A program made the position numbers and the translations under genes. The notes below the pieces were generated by a model that made no database searches, had not been told where the DNA came from, and saw only the letters and a program-made list of their open reading frames with translations. Below are positions 11,200-19,668 of a stretch of DNA of 64,000 nt, piece by piece. This DNA is from Acinetobacter pittii ANC 4050 (lineage in GTDB: Bacteria; Pseudomonadota; Gammaproteobacteria; Pseudomonadales; Moraxellaceae): assembly GCF_000399685.1 (NCBI RefSeq), contig NZ_KB976987.1, forward strand, positions 1,565,184-1,629,183, read 5' to 3'. How positions within the stretch are numbered: the first letter of the stretch is position 1; every line of letters starts with the position of its first letter.

Positions 11200-11248
11200 T
11201 TAGAACTTTCCTATTTTTAATTTAAAGTTATTCTTTCGCTGACCTTTA

Positions 11249-12730
11249 TTAATTTGAGGACTGAGGTAACTCAGTGACAAGTCGTAAAGAAACTGACAAC
11301 TCATCCAGCTGGAAGTGTGGTCGCAAGAAAACCACAGATTTGTAGTGACCTGGTTGAGCAGGGTCTTCTACAACTTTTACAGACGCTTCACGCAAAGGGT
11401 ATTGAGCTTTTGCTTCTTGAGAAGCACCATCGTCAAGTAATACATACTGTGACAACCACTCATTTAAGAATGCTTCAACATTTCCAGCAGAAGCAAAACT
11501 ACCTACTTTGTCTCTCATCATTGCTTTTAAATAATGAGCAATACGTGAAACGGCCATGATGTACTGAATTTGACTTGATAAAGCAGAGTTAGCATTTGCT
11601 GTATCATTGTCATATTTTTTAGGTTTTTGAGTTGACTGCGCACCAAAGAAAGCAGCGTAATCAGTGTTTTTACAATGAACCAAAGGAATAAAGCCTAAAT
11701 CGCTTAATTCTTTTTCACGGCGGTCAGTGATTGCAATCTCTGTTGGGCACTTAAATACCACTTCACCATCTTGTGTTTTAAATGTATGTACTGGCAAGCC
11801 TTCAACTAAACCACCACCTTCAACACCACGAATTGCAGCACACCAACCATGCATATCAAATGCATTAGTTAAACGAGTACCGAAAGCGTAGGCAGCATTC
11901 ATCCACAAATATTCATTGTGGTTTGCGCCCGAAACATCTTCAGCAAAGTTAAACCCTTCTGTAGCTGTTCCTTCCTTTGGATGATAAGGAAGACGACCTA
12001 GTACATGTGGCAAGGTTAAAGCAACATAACGAGCATCCTCACTATCTCGGAATGAACGCCATTGAACGTATTCAGCTGTTTCAAAGATTTTTGACACATC
12101 TCGAGGACGGTCAATATCTGTAAATGACTCAAGGCCAAGAATGCTTGGGCTAGCGGCCGAAATAAATGGCGCATGGGCTGCTGCAGCAACATGAGAGATT
12201 TGCTCAAGCAAATACATATCAGAAGGCGTACGGTCAAATTCAAAATCGCCGATTAATGCTGAGTATGGCGCACCACCAAAAGAACCGTATTCTTCTTCAT
12301 AGATTTTCTTAAACAAAGTGCTTTGATCGAAGTCTGTAGCACCTTGGAAATCTTTTACTAACTCTTTCTTAGTCGTATTCAACATACGAATTTTAATAAG
12401 AGGGTTAGATGGAGTCTCTTGACAGAAGTAATAGAGACCACGCCAAGTTGATTCAATCTTTTGGAATTGCTCATTGTGCATGATCTGACTTAATTGATTT
12501 GAAATCAGAGCATCAATTTCCGCAATACGCTTATCAATTGATAAAGTCATATTTTCAGAAACTGTAATTGTCCCGGCCATTACTTCTTTAGCAAGTTCAC
12601 CAATTAAGCTTTTTGCACGCGAATGTTCTTCTTCATTTCGGGCAATACGGCTTTCTTCAACAATCGAGTCTAAAAGCGTAGCTTGCTCATTTTCAACAAG
12701 TGGCATTGCTGCAGATTGAGTATTATTCAT
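11249..12730 (-). CDS. tssC: T6SS contractile sheath large subunit TssC (VipB)
   Basis: About 493 residues. TssC and TssB form the contractile sheath. Family signatures include IDALISNQLSQIMHN, ESTWRGLYYF, YGSFGGAPYSALIGDFEFDR, RFLPYHP-like GRLPYHP and the C-terminal substrate-handle segment around KAMMRDKVGSFAS. I place the start at the ATG 12728-12730, preceded by GGAGG with good spacing; it overlaps the tssB stop by eight bases. The in-frame codons upstream of it fall within tssB and are not needed. Confidence 0.96.
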   Translation of the reverse strand: MNNTQSAAMPLVENEQATLLDSIVEESRIARNEEEHSRAKSLIGELAKEVMAGTITVSENMTLSIDKRIAEIDALISNQLSQIMHNEQFQKIESTWRGLYYFCQETPSNPLIKIRMLNTTKKELVKDFQGATDFDQSTLFKKIYEEEYGSFGGAPYSALIGDFEFDRTPSDMYLLEQISHVAAAAHAPFISAASPSILGLESFTDIDRPRDVSKIFETAEYVQWRSFRDSEDARYVALTLPHVLGRLPYHPKEGTATEGFNFAEDVSGANHNEYLWMNAAYAFGTRLTNAFDMHGWCAAIRGVEGGGLVEGLPVHTFKTQDGEVVFKCPTEIAITDRREKELSDLGFIPLVHCKNTDYAAFFGAQSTQKPKKYDNDTANANSALSSQIQYIMAVSRIAHYLKAMMRDKVGSFASAGNVEAFLNEWLSQYVLLDDGASQEAKAQYPLREASVKVVEDPAQPGHYKSVVFLRPHFQLDELSVSLRLVTELPQSSN

Positions 12731-13226
12731 GATCAGCCTCCGCACTCAATTTACGAATCTGATCTGTATTTTTAAGAACTTCATCAAGTAAATCTTCCAA
12801 ACGTTCACTGTTAGAAATTTTGTTTCTTAAATCAGTTAAACGCTCACGTGCTTCAACAAGTTTTTTTAATGGATCAACCTGTTGAACCACATTTTCCGGA
12901 CGAAAATCTTCCATTGACTTAAATGTTAAATCGACAGCGATTTTACCACCCTCTTCTGTCAACGTATTATCTACTTGGAAAGCAGCTCTTGGAGATAAAG
13001 ACTCCATAACTTCATCAATGTTATCTAAATCAACATTAATGAATTTTTTATCTTTTAATTTTGTACGCTCAAGCTCAGATGCAGCCGAAAAATCACCCAT
13101 CACACCTACAACGAATGGTAGTTCTTTCGCTTCTTTTGCATCACCAATTTCGACATCATATGTAAGTTGAACACGTGGAGGTCGAATTCGCTGAAGCTTC
13201 TTTTGTACGCTCTCTCTCTTAGCCAT
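12723..13226 (-). CDS. tssB: T6SS contractile sheath small subunit TssB (VipA)
   Basis: 167 residues with the typical start MAKRESVQKKLQRIRPPRVQ, followed by LTYDVEIGDAKEAKELPFVVGVMGDFS, diagnostic of TssB/VipA. The C-terminal Leu/Glu/Asp-rich helix (RERLTDLRNKISNSERLEDLL) contains the region that ClpV or its cognate recognises in other systems. TssB dimerises with TssC to build the sheath. The gene is 17 bp after asaA and overlaps tssC. Its own Shine-Dalgarno is weak, so it may be translated from the asaA message. Confidence 0.96.
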   Translation of the reverse strand: MAKRESVQKKLQRIRPPRVQLTYDVEIGDAKEAKELPFVVGVMGDFSAASELERTKLKDKKFINVDLDNIDEVMESLSPRAAFQVDNTLTEEGGKIAVDLTFKSMEDFRPENVVQQVDPLKKLVEARERLTDLRNKISNSERLEDLLDEVLKNTDQIRKLSAEADHE

Positions 13227-13242
13227 AAGATTCTATTCCGGA

Positions 13243-13932
13243 TTATTTAATTAAAGGGTCAAAAGGCGAACTTTTTGATTTATTCACAGTGGCTGCAGGT
13301 GCAGTTTTAGGTTTTACTGTAGTCGTCTTTGCTGGGCTTGATACTCGTTTATTTGATGTTCTAGAAGTACTCGCTTTATTACGCGTTACATACTGTTTTT
13401 TATAACTTCTCTTTTCATTATCATCTGAGCTACTATCAGAACTCGCTTTAAAGCTCGATGGATCAGGAGCAGGCATCGCAGTGTGAATATTTTCAATTAA
13501 CTGCTTTGCAGGAGGATAAGTCACATCATTGCTTAAATATCTCAATTCCTGAGTACGCATTTGCTGCAAAGAATTATTTGCAATGCTCACACCAGATAAA
13601 AACAAGACATCTGTTATTAATGAACCGCGTATATTTTGACTTTGCAATTGACTTGCTAAATTCAATGCTTTAACTGGTTGATTGGTCTGATAAAACCGCA
13701 TAGCAGCTTTAGCTAATAAATCATTTTTTTGAGTTGTATTATCGCTATCACAAACTTGTTTAAAAATATTCAATAACTCAGGATCATTTTGACCTTCAGC
13801 TAAAGGGTTCTTCTTAATACAACTTTTTTTAAGTTTTACAGGCTCTAGTTCTGCTGCTTGAGCATATGATAGACCGATAATGTTTCCAGTCAAAAAAAGT
13901 ATCAAAATACTTCGTTTCAACACAACTTTCAT
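13243..13932 (-). CDS. asaA: AsaA, periplasmic Acinetobacter T6SS accessory protein
   Basis: 229 residues with an N-terminal signal peptide (LKRSILILFLTGNIIGLSYAQA) and a Ser/Lys/Thr-rich tail after about residue 155 that looks disordered. It is the first gene of the operon, the position of asaA in A. baumannii, where it is reported as a periplasmic protein needed for a stable membrane complex. Start choice is uncertain: AGAGGA lies immediately against the ATG (too close), but stands 9 bases before an in-frame GTG at 13921-13923, which keeps the whole signal peptide. The name rests on position and signal peptide. Confidence 0.75.
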   Translation of the reverse strand: MKVVLKRSILILFLTGNIIGLSYAQAAELEPVKLKKSCIKKNPLAEGQNDPELLNIFKQVCDSDNTTQKNDLLAKAAMRFYQTNQPVKALNLASQLQSQNIRGSLITDVLFLSGVSIANNSLQQMRTQELRYLSNDVTYPPAKQLIENIHTAMPAPDPSSFKASSDSSSDDNEKRSYKKQYVTRNKASTSRTSNKRVSSPAKTTTVKPKTAPAATVNKSKSSPFDPLIK

Positions 13933-14617
13933 TCCTCTGTTTTCTTATTTATTCAAGGCTTTACCGAAAAGTTAATATTCTTAAAACATTAAAAAATCAG
14001 TCTAAAAACCTTATATTCAAAAAATTTAGACGCAGTTTATCATATAAACAAACATATTTTATATAAAAATCATATCAACTTAAACTAAAAGTAAATAGTT
14101 AAGATGCTTATAAAATATAGCTTAATAAAGTTATTCTTATAAAAATATAATATTGTTATTTTTTGTAATTAAAAATAAGTTGCTGTTTTTTATAGATTAA
14201 ATAAAAATTAAAACTAAACTTAAAATTATCATAAATATCACTTAGTTAAGATTTACGAAACATTTTCTTAAAAAGATTTTATCTAATAAAAAAGATAAAT
14301 AGATTAAATGATTGTAAAAGATACATTTCAAATTTATGAAACTAGAAACTCGGTATAAATAAAAATCGACTTGTCAAGACTAATCTGTCTATTTGGTATA
14401 TTTTTTATTTCAGTTTGCAAGAGCAAGTAGAACTAATAAAGCCCGTAGATTTGCAAATAACCATCTTTCCTTTAGGGCCAAGCTCTTGCACAACTCAAAA
14501 TCATATTTGATATCAAGAAAATTAAACTATTTGGCTTTATATTTTTAAAAAATATTGCGATTTTTTAAGTTTAGAAAAGCTCTTCTATTCAAAAGAGCCT
14601 TTTATTTAAGTATAAAT
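13933..14617. other. AT-rich spacer upstream of the T6SS operon with a nested inverted repeat
   Basis: About 685 bp with no convincing gene; it must hold the T6SS promoter on the minus strand. Most of it is very AT-rich. At 14416-14424 and 14482-14490 there is a perfect nine-base inverted repeat (TGCAAGAGC / GCTCTTGCA) that encloses a second pair, GCCC at 14441-14444 and GGGC at 14475-14478. The ~75-bp block is visibly richer in G+C than its flanks and could be a small structured RNA or a relic. The terminator of the sel1 gene lies at the high-coordinate end. Confidence 0.45.
14573..14600 (-). terminator. Terminator after the Sel1 lipoprotein gene
   Basis: On the minus strand GCTCTT pairs with AAGAGC around an eight-base loop and is followed by TTTTCT. 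It lies about 20 bp past the stop of the gene at 14618. Confidence 0.55.
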
Positions 14618-15523
14618 TTATATTTTAGACTTCCAATAATTAGCTTTTTCAGGATTATACTTTGAACTACTATCATCCGAATAAATATTAAATAACAACT
14701 CTATTCCAGCCTTATTTCCATTGCGTACAGCCATTTCTGCATATCGTATTGACTCATCTAAATTTTGTTTCATACCCGCACCATTATAATATTTAAGAGC
14801 AGTATTATATTGCGCTAACGCATGTCCATGATCAGCCGCACGCTTAAACCAAACAAGTGCTTTAAGTGGATCTTGCTCTACCCCCTCACCTCGCTCATAA
14901 GCCAAACCTACATTGTTTTGTGATTCAAGATCTCCCTGTTCAGCAGCTTTTAATATCCATTTAAAAGATGCTTTGATATCCTTTTTAACGCCATCTCCAC
15001 CATATAATTGAGCAGCAACTACTGTCTGGGATTGTATGAGTCCTAACTCAGCAGATCGAATAAAATATGTAAACGCTTTTGCTCTATCCTGTTTTACATT
15101 TAAACCTTTGTAATATGCCAGCCCAACATTATGAATTGCGGAAGGATTTCCCTTTTTAGCGCCTTCTTCAAACCACATTAAAGCTTTTTTATCATCTTTT
15201 TTTACAACTTCATTGCCATTTCGATAAATCAGCCCTAATTGAAGCATGGCATTTGAGGAGCCTAATTGTGCAGATTTCTCAAATAGTTCCAATGCTTTCT
15301 TTTGATCAAATTTTTCACCTTCGCCTGTGACATACATAGATGCCAATACAAGAATAGCCTCAGCATCATTTGCTTTTGCAGCCTTTTCTAGTTCATGTTT
15401 AGACTTATATTCAGATACATCTTTATAATCTTTAGTCAAAGCTCCGTGAGTGTGTTCTTCTTTGTCTTGAGTGCATGCAGATGTGAATAATATTAAGGTA
15501 ATGACAAACAATCTAAGCTTCAT
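14618..15523 (-). CDS. Sel1-repeat lipoprotein, possible T6SS-linked immunity protein
   Basis: 301 residues. The start MKLRLFVITLILFTSACTQ is a lipoprotein signal peptide with a lipobox ending TSAC, so the mature protein is membrane-anchored in the periplasm. The upstream extension would need a TTG start and breaks the signal. The rest is made of about six Sel1-like repeats (for example AILVLASMYVTGEGEKFDQKKALELFEKSA), a protein-binding alpha solenoid. It lies in the same orientation below a VgrG effector-immunity island; lipid-anchored Sel1 proteins serve as immunity factors to periplasmic lipase effectors in some T6SS. No lipase gene is seen here, so that role is only inferred. Confidence 0.7.
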   Translation of the reverse strand: MKLRLFVITLILFTSACTQDKEEHTHGALTKDYKDVSEYKSKHELEKAAKANDAEAILVLASMYVTGEGEKFDQKKALELFEKSAQLGSSNAMLQLGLIYRNGNEVVKKDDKKALMWFEEGAKKGNPSAIHNVGLAYYKGLNVKQDRAKAFTYFIRSAELGLIQSQTVVAAQLYGGDGVKKDIKASFKWILKAAEQGDLESQNNVGLAYERGEGVEQDPLKALVWFKRAADHGHALAQYNTALKYYNGAGMKQNLDESIRYAEMAVRNGNKAGIELLFNIYSDDSSSKYNPEKANYWKSKI

Positions 15524-15669
15524 TAAACAAACTTTTACTTCAAAAATTTTTCTTATCAAAATAATATTCTAGATAAGGATCTTGACCTTTTAATAAGTGA
15601 GCCAATCTATTTTCTGTCCGTCTGGTCGTAGTTCGATTATTTAATTCACCTTAGAAATTCCCTCACATC

Positions 15670-15694
15670 AAAAAGCCTATCAATTGGATAGGCC
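15670..15694 (-). terminator. Rho-independent terminator
   Basis: Minus-strand GCCTATC/GATAGGC seven-pair stem with a five-base loop followed by TTTTTG. It follows the 29-codon remnant at 15709-15798 and would stop transcription from the immunity region before the Sel1 gene. Confidence 0.6.
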
Positions 15695-15708
15695 TCATAC
15701 ATAACGGA

Positions 15709-15798
15709 TTAAAATATTATTGATTTTCCATAATAAAAATAATCAAAATCTTCATCTATTAACAATTCACTCTTTTTTACAACTTTCCAATTTTGCAT
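15709..15798 (-). pseudogene. Short 3' gene remnant (29 codons)
   Basis: The minus strand reads MQNWKVVKKSELLIDEDF and ends YYGKSIIF, then meets a stop and a good terminator 15 bp later. It has no Shine-Dalgarno, and an in-frame TAG lies seven codons upstream. The acidic, aromatic composition and its place in an immunity-gene array suggest the leftover 3' end of a lost immunity gene. This is weak evidence. Confidence 0.25.
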
Positions 15799-15976
15799 GT
15801 ATATCTTTAGAAAATACTAAATAGAATAATGGAAGGCCCTAACGGGCTTTAAGCATCCCCACCTCGGCATTGCTCATCCACAAATTTCCCTATATCAAGT
15901 ATTATTCGTAGAGTACCACGACAAGCTAAAAACTCTAAAAAGCTAGTTCAAAACTGAAGATTTCCATTGCGCTTTA

Positions 15977-15998
15977 TAAAAATGCCCTTTCGGGCATT
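15977..15998 (-). terminator. Terminator of the PoNi-like immunity gene
   Basis: Minus-strand AATGCCC-GAAA-GGGCATT followed by a short T-run, directly after the stop at 16002. It is nearly the same sequence as the terminator at 17172-17192 behind the neighbouring immunity gene. Confidence 0.8.
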
Positions 15999-16001
15999 CA
16001 A

Positions 16002-17069
16002 TTAACTCTCACCATCCCAATACCAATACACTTCACCCCAGTCCGTTTCTGAAAGTATTGGCAAGATTGCACCTTGCGTAAAATACAGTCGTGTATCAGG
16101 TTTAGCTGGAGTAATCCAATGACCTGTTTTAATACAGGCTTCGCCACCTTTTACTTTTATACGCTCTGACTGTTCCTCATTTGGAATTACATTTGATTGT
16201 GTACGCGCAAAATCCACTAAGTCTTTTGGATAGAACTCATGTTCACGATATAAAGTATCATCTATCTCTAATAGCCAGGTTACTGCTGCGGCTTCCCATG
16301 ACCAATAGCCGTAATAACTAACACCAGATCTTAGATCAGTTTGTGGATGTTGGTCATGATAAGGTTCTCGACGGCTTGCTTCATACCAGCTTTCTAAATA
16401 TTGCAGCATTAAAGCAGGTCGTTGCTCTGGCGCGGCATTAAACACCTTAATTAACTTTCGATAAGGCAAATGTCTTCTGGCTTCATCTGGTGGAGTGCCA
16501 CGGTCCGCTATAAATGGAGCAACCAGACGTTCGATTAAACCGTCTTTTTCCTGCCCTTCTGGAGTGGCTTCAACATAGTCAATAATCTGCATAATCCGAT
16601 ACATTTGATCAGCATAACCCGTCAATAAACCGAAACAGATTAAACGTAAAGCAATATACCAATAGTCTTCTGTACCTAAACTGATATGCCAGACATAGCG
16701 ACCACCAGCATCAGGGCTTAAATTATATAAATGACTGGTTTCAGCATATTCTTCAGTCCAATGAAGTAGGTAAGGATAAAGCTCTTTAATAAAGCCAATA
16801 TCCCCACCCGCCGAATATTGCAAAGAAATCAAATCTAAAGCATCTCTTAAACGTTGATGACCCGCAGCAATGTAACCGCCAAACTTCTTTTCATTTTTAT
16901 AATTGCTAAAGCCATCAGTAACTAAATACAATCCATTTACAAGCTCATCAAAGTTTTCATGATAATCCTGTTTTAATAAATGATTATCTCTAAAATTGCT
17001 TTCATCAGTAATTTCTAAATCTAACCATTTTTGCCAATCTATTTCTTGATCATTGACTATTATTGACAT
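16002..17069 (-). CDS. PoNi-like (DUF1910/DUF1911) T6SS immunity protein
   Basis: 355 residues. Residues ~20-240 resemble the PoNi immunity family (DUF1910 followed by DUF1911), with the YSAGGDI and LRLICFGLLTGY segments typical of it; PoNi proteins block PoNe DNases. The C-terminal ~50 residues (GGEACIKTGHWITPAKPDTR through DWGEVYWYWDGE) form a separate module that is almost the same in the next gene upstream, although the rest of the two proteins is unrelated. No PoNe toxin is present, so the gene may be an orphan or second-layer immunity gene. A terminator follows directly. Confidence 0.7.
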   Translation of the reverse strand: MSIIVNDQEIDWQKWLDLEITDESNFRDNHLLKQDYHENFDELVNGLYLVTDGFSNYKNEKKFGGYIAAGHQRLRDALDLISLQYSAGGDIGFIKELYPYLLHWTEEYAETSHLYNLSPDAGGRYVWHISLGTEDYWYIALRLICFGLLTGYADQMYRIMQIIDYVEATPEGQEKDGLIERLVAPFIADRGTPPDEARRHLPYRKLIKVFNAAPEQRPALMLQYLESWYEASRREPYHDQHPQTDLRSGVSYYGYWSWEAAAVTWLLEIDDTLYREHEFYPKDLVDFARTQSNVIPNEEQSERIKVKGGEACIKTGHWITPAKPDTRLYFTQGAILPILSETDWGEVYWYWDGES

Positions 17070-17171
17070 TCTTAACGCTCCAGCACTTCATTTGACCTAA
17101 CAAATTCTAAAGTAATTTCATGTATGGTCACTCTGCACTAGAACAGGCAAAATTATAAATAATTTGCAAAC

Positions 17172-17192
17172 AAAAATGCCCTTTCGGGTATT
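17172..17192 (-). terminator. Terminator of the Tdi-like immunity gene
   Basis: Minus-strand AATACCC-GAAA-GGGCATT (one G-U pair) followed by TTTTTG, immediately after the stop at 17196. Its sequence is nearly a copy of the terminator behind the next immunity gene. Confidence 0.75.
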
Positions 17193-17195
17193 CTA

Positions 17196-18059
17196 TTAAT
17201 CTTCACCATCCCAATACCAGTACACTTCACCCCAGTCTTGTTCCTTAACTTCAGGAAAAACTTTCCCTTTCTTACAATAATGACGTGTATCTGGTTGTGC
17301 AGGCGTTGTCCAGTAACCTGTTCTAGGACAAACTTCTCCAGCTTGAACAGATTCTTGATATTGTGATTCAGCATTTTGTCCACTTGTTAAATCGTCCACA
17401 CTATACGGTGTCCCATATAGAGCAGCCGAAAGGTCCTCAAAAGTTCTCAGTCTTAATGGAGTCACCTGTTTTAATAACTTCATGTGAACTGGAAGATTTA
17501 CTTTTGCCAGATATGTTAAGGACTCTTCCCCACCAAATGCCAAAGCAGGTTCAAATGCATACATTTCATCTGCCTTTAACACCCCTAGTTTTTTTACAGC
17601 TCGATCAAATAGCTTCTTCCCATTTTTATCAATATGATCTAATGAGTCTTTATCTGAATAGAAAAAAAAGAGGTCTCCATAAAACTCAGCACCTTCTTCT
17701 TGTAATCCATTATCATGCAAGATACCTTCCATCGTTTTAATGTAATATCTACCATAGTTACGTTCGCCCCAAATTAACAGCTCACCAAATGCGGAACGCG
17801 CCAACACATGGTAGACATCATCATCTGGTAATGGCGTATCTTCCAACCAGTCATAAATCACTTCAGCATAATCATCTGGGTTTGTAATCCAGTACAAACC
17901 ATTCAAGTAACCTGCAAAACCAATAATTCGCCACTGTTCTAAAATACTTTCAGGCAGTTTACCCCGATATTTTTTTATGAGGTCCTCTGGGACTTCAACT
18001 TTATCAATTGGCTCACCAAACAGTTCTTTAAAATCTTTTGCATAATCTGGATGTAACAT
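17196..18059 (-). CDS. Tdi1-like immunity protein (GAD-like / DUF1851)
   Basis: 287 residues. The N-terminal ~100 residues match the GAD-like domain (VPEDLIKKYRGKLPESILEQWRIIGFAGYLNGLYWITNPDDY) and residues ~110-220 the DUF1851 / Tdi1 C-terminal domain. Proteins with this layout neutralise Tde1-type DNase effectors, which fits the effector gene 13 bp upstream. A C-terminal extension (AGEVCPRTGYWTTPAQPDTR to DWGEVYWYWDGED) is shared with the downstream PoNi-like protein. It is therefore the most likely cognate immunity protein, acting in the cytoplasm to protect the producer and its kin. Confidence 0.82.
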   Translation of the reverse strand: MLHPDYAKDFKELFGEPIDKVEVPEDLIKKYRGKLPESILEQWRIIGFAGYLNGLYWITNPDDYAEVIYDWLEDTPLPDDDVYHVLARSAFGELLIWGERNYGRYYIKTMEGILHDNGLQEEGAEFYGDLFFFYSDKDSLDHIDKNGKKLFDRAVKKLGVLKADEMYAFEPALAFGGEESLTYLAKVNLPVHMKLLKQVTPLRLRTFEDLSAALYGTPYSVDDLTSGQNAESQYQESVQAGEVCPRTGYWTTPAQPDTRHYCKKGKVFPEVKEQDWGEVYWYWDGED

Positions 18060-18072
18060 ATTTAGAATCCTC

Positions 18073-19662
18073 TTATTTACAACGTTTTAATTCAACATCC
18101 ATCGCATCTTTCCCCATGCCCTTCGCTTTAGCCTGAGCCGCTGCTGTATCCATACCATCTAGACGCCGCTTTGCTGCCATTTGGGAACCAATAGAACGGT
18201 TTACGCCACTATGCCCGAAGTCATCTAATTTTGGTGGTTTTGTAGGATCATGTTTAACATCAAAGCCACCCAATTGCATATCCGGGTTATGTAAGACATC
18301 CAAGCCCTCTAGGGTCTTTTTAGCATTACTATCTGCTAAATTCCTCATTTGAACTGGTGACAGGTTTGGTTGTTCTTTTGCTATTTTACCCATTTCAGAT
18401 CTTCTTAACTGCCCAAGCATATCCTCTCGAATTTTCTGTTGTTCAGAACCCGTCCCAGCTCGCTTATATTTTTTATAAGTTTCACGATTTTTTTGGTACT
18501 CATCTACGGTCAGACGGTTAAGACCTTCCTCTTGTCGCTTAAGCTGACGATCAAACTCGGCATCCAGCTCAGCCTGAGATTTACCAGTCTTTTTCCCCCA
18601 ACTATTCTTCAACCCTTTTTTCGGTTCCAAACAAGGCTCAACCACATGCTTCGGTTTCATTTTCCTTGGCGGTGGAGGCGTTTCTTTCTTTTGACGATGG
18701 CTGGCTTCTGTTTTTTTACCGGAACTAACATTGGCCTCATAACGCCCTGTAGGGGTGTTCTTACCGCCCCCACCTGCATGTGCCATTGCTAATGGTTGTT
18801 GAGGTAATAAACGACCGACTGCCTTATCGACTTCATCACACAACTGATCAATATACTTTTTGATGGTATTTAAAACATGGTTTAGTGTTGCCTGAAATTT
18901 TGCTAAGGCGGCTTTCAATGCGCCATTGAACCTTTTCAAACACTTATTAATTACAGATAGGATTCGGTTAATGTTATTTTTTAAAGCATTAAAACCTTGT
19001 ATCGCTATGCCCTTCCAAGGTCGAGACCTTAACCATGCCTCAGGTGCCTTGCCCCATGGACATTTGATTTTGAGTTTTGTTAAAGCTTCCTCAAAATATT
19101 CCATGAACTTAAATAACTTGACCTTACTGACATCTTTCGCACGACTCGATTTCACAACGGTTTTGATTGCCGAACCAACTTCAGGAATGATCCCTACACT
19201 TGTGAGAGCCAGTGCCATATAGTTATCTTTCGTTCGGGCTTTCTCATCCGATAAGGTGATAAAGTTTGCAATCAAATCACGGATATCACACACCTGATCA
19301 GCTACAGGTATAAGACTAATAAGTCCACCAACAATAATCTGAGACATTGAAGGGTCTTTATTAAAGTCACCTTTGAGCATGCCCCACAACCAGCTCCCTT
19401 GATCAGCGATTACTTTACCGGTGTTATAGTGAGTCACGGCCTCATTGTAATGAGCCTGCCCACTGTAAAATAATATCTTTTCCCACCATGACAAATTAGG
19501 ATCAGGCTTACTCGTATCATAGGTCATATAACCTTTATACATAGCTGGGTTATCATTGAGATACTTTGCTAATTTTTCAGCACCATACCAGAACTCCTGT
19601 TGTATTTCCTTAGGTCGTTCTGCGATCTTAGACCAGAATTGTTGATTTTGAGGATTTGGCAT
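18073..19662 (-). CDS. T6SS DNase effector, polymorphic toxin type 15 (Tde1-like)
   Basis: 529 residues in three parts. Residues 1-100 are a Trp/Tyr-rich N-terminal part likely used for VgrG loading. Residues ~105-170 are hydrophobic (IIVGGLISLIPVADQVCDIR), typical of pre-toxin segments; then a Lys-rich helical linker follows to ~350. The C-terminal domain (~360-529) matches Ntox15, with DRQLKRQEEGLN, the proposed catalytic HxxD as H458-N-P-D461, VNRSIGSQ and the terminal ELKRC. Ntox15 domains are metal-dependent DNases. The gene lies six bases after vgrG and is followed by two immunity genes, so VgrG delivery is expected. No chaperone of the Tap/DUF4123 type is seen between them. Confidence 0.85.
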   Translation of the reverse strand: MPNPQNQQFWSKIAERPKEIQQEFWYGAEKLAKYLNDNPAMYKGYMTYDTSKPDPNLSWWEKILFYSGQAHYNEAVTHYNTGKVIADQGSWLWGMLKGDFNKDPSMSQIIVGGLISLIPVADQVCDIRDLIANFITLSDEKARTKDNYMALALTSVGIIPEVGSAIKTVVKSSRAKDVSKVKLFKFMEYFEEALTKLKIKCPWGKAPEAWLRSRPWKGIAIQGFNALKNNINRILSVINKCLKRFNGALKAALAKFQATLNHVLNTIKKYIDQLCDEVDKAVGRLLPQQPLAMAHAGGGGKNTPTGRYEANVSSGKKTEASHRQKKETPPPPRKMKPKHVVEPCLEPKKGLKNSWGKKTGKSQAELDAEFDRQLKRQEEGLNRLTVDEYQKNRETYKKYKRAGTGSEQQKIREDMLGQLRRSEMGKIAKEQPNLSPVQMRNLADSNAKKTLEGLDVLHNPDMQLGGFDVKHDPTKPPKLDDFGHSGVNRSIGSQMAAKRRLDGMDTAAAQAKAKGMGKDAMDVELKRCK

Positions 19663-19668
19663 AATTCT

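Noticed and set aside
16002-19662. PoNe effector for the PoNi-like immunity gene
   Set aside because: The effector's C-terminus carries the Ntox15 HxxD and SIGSQ features, not the PoNe nuclease motifs.
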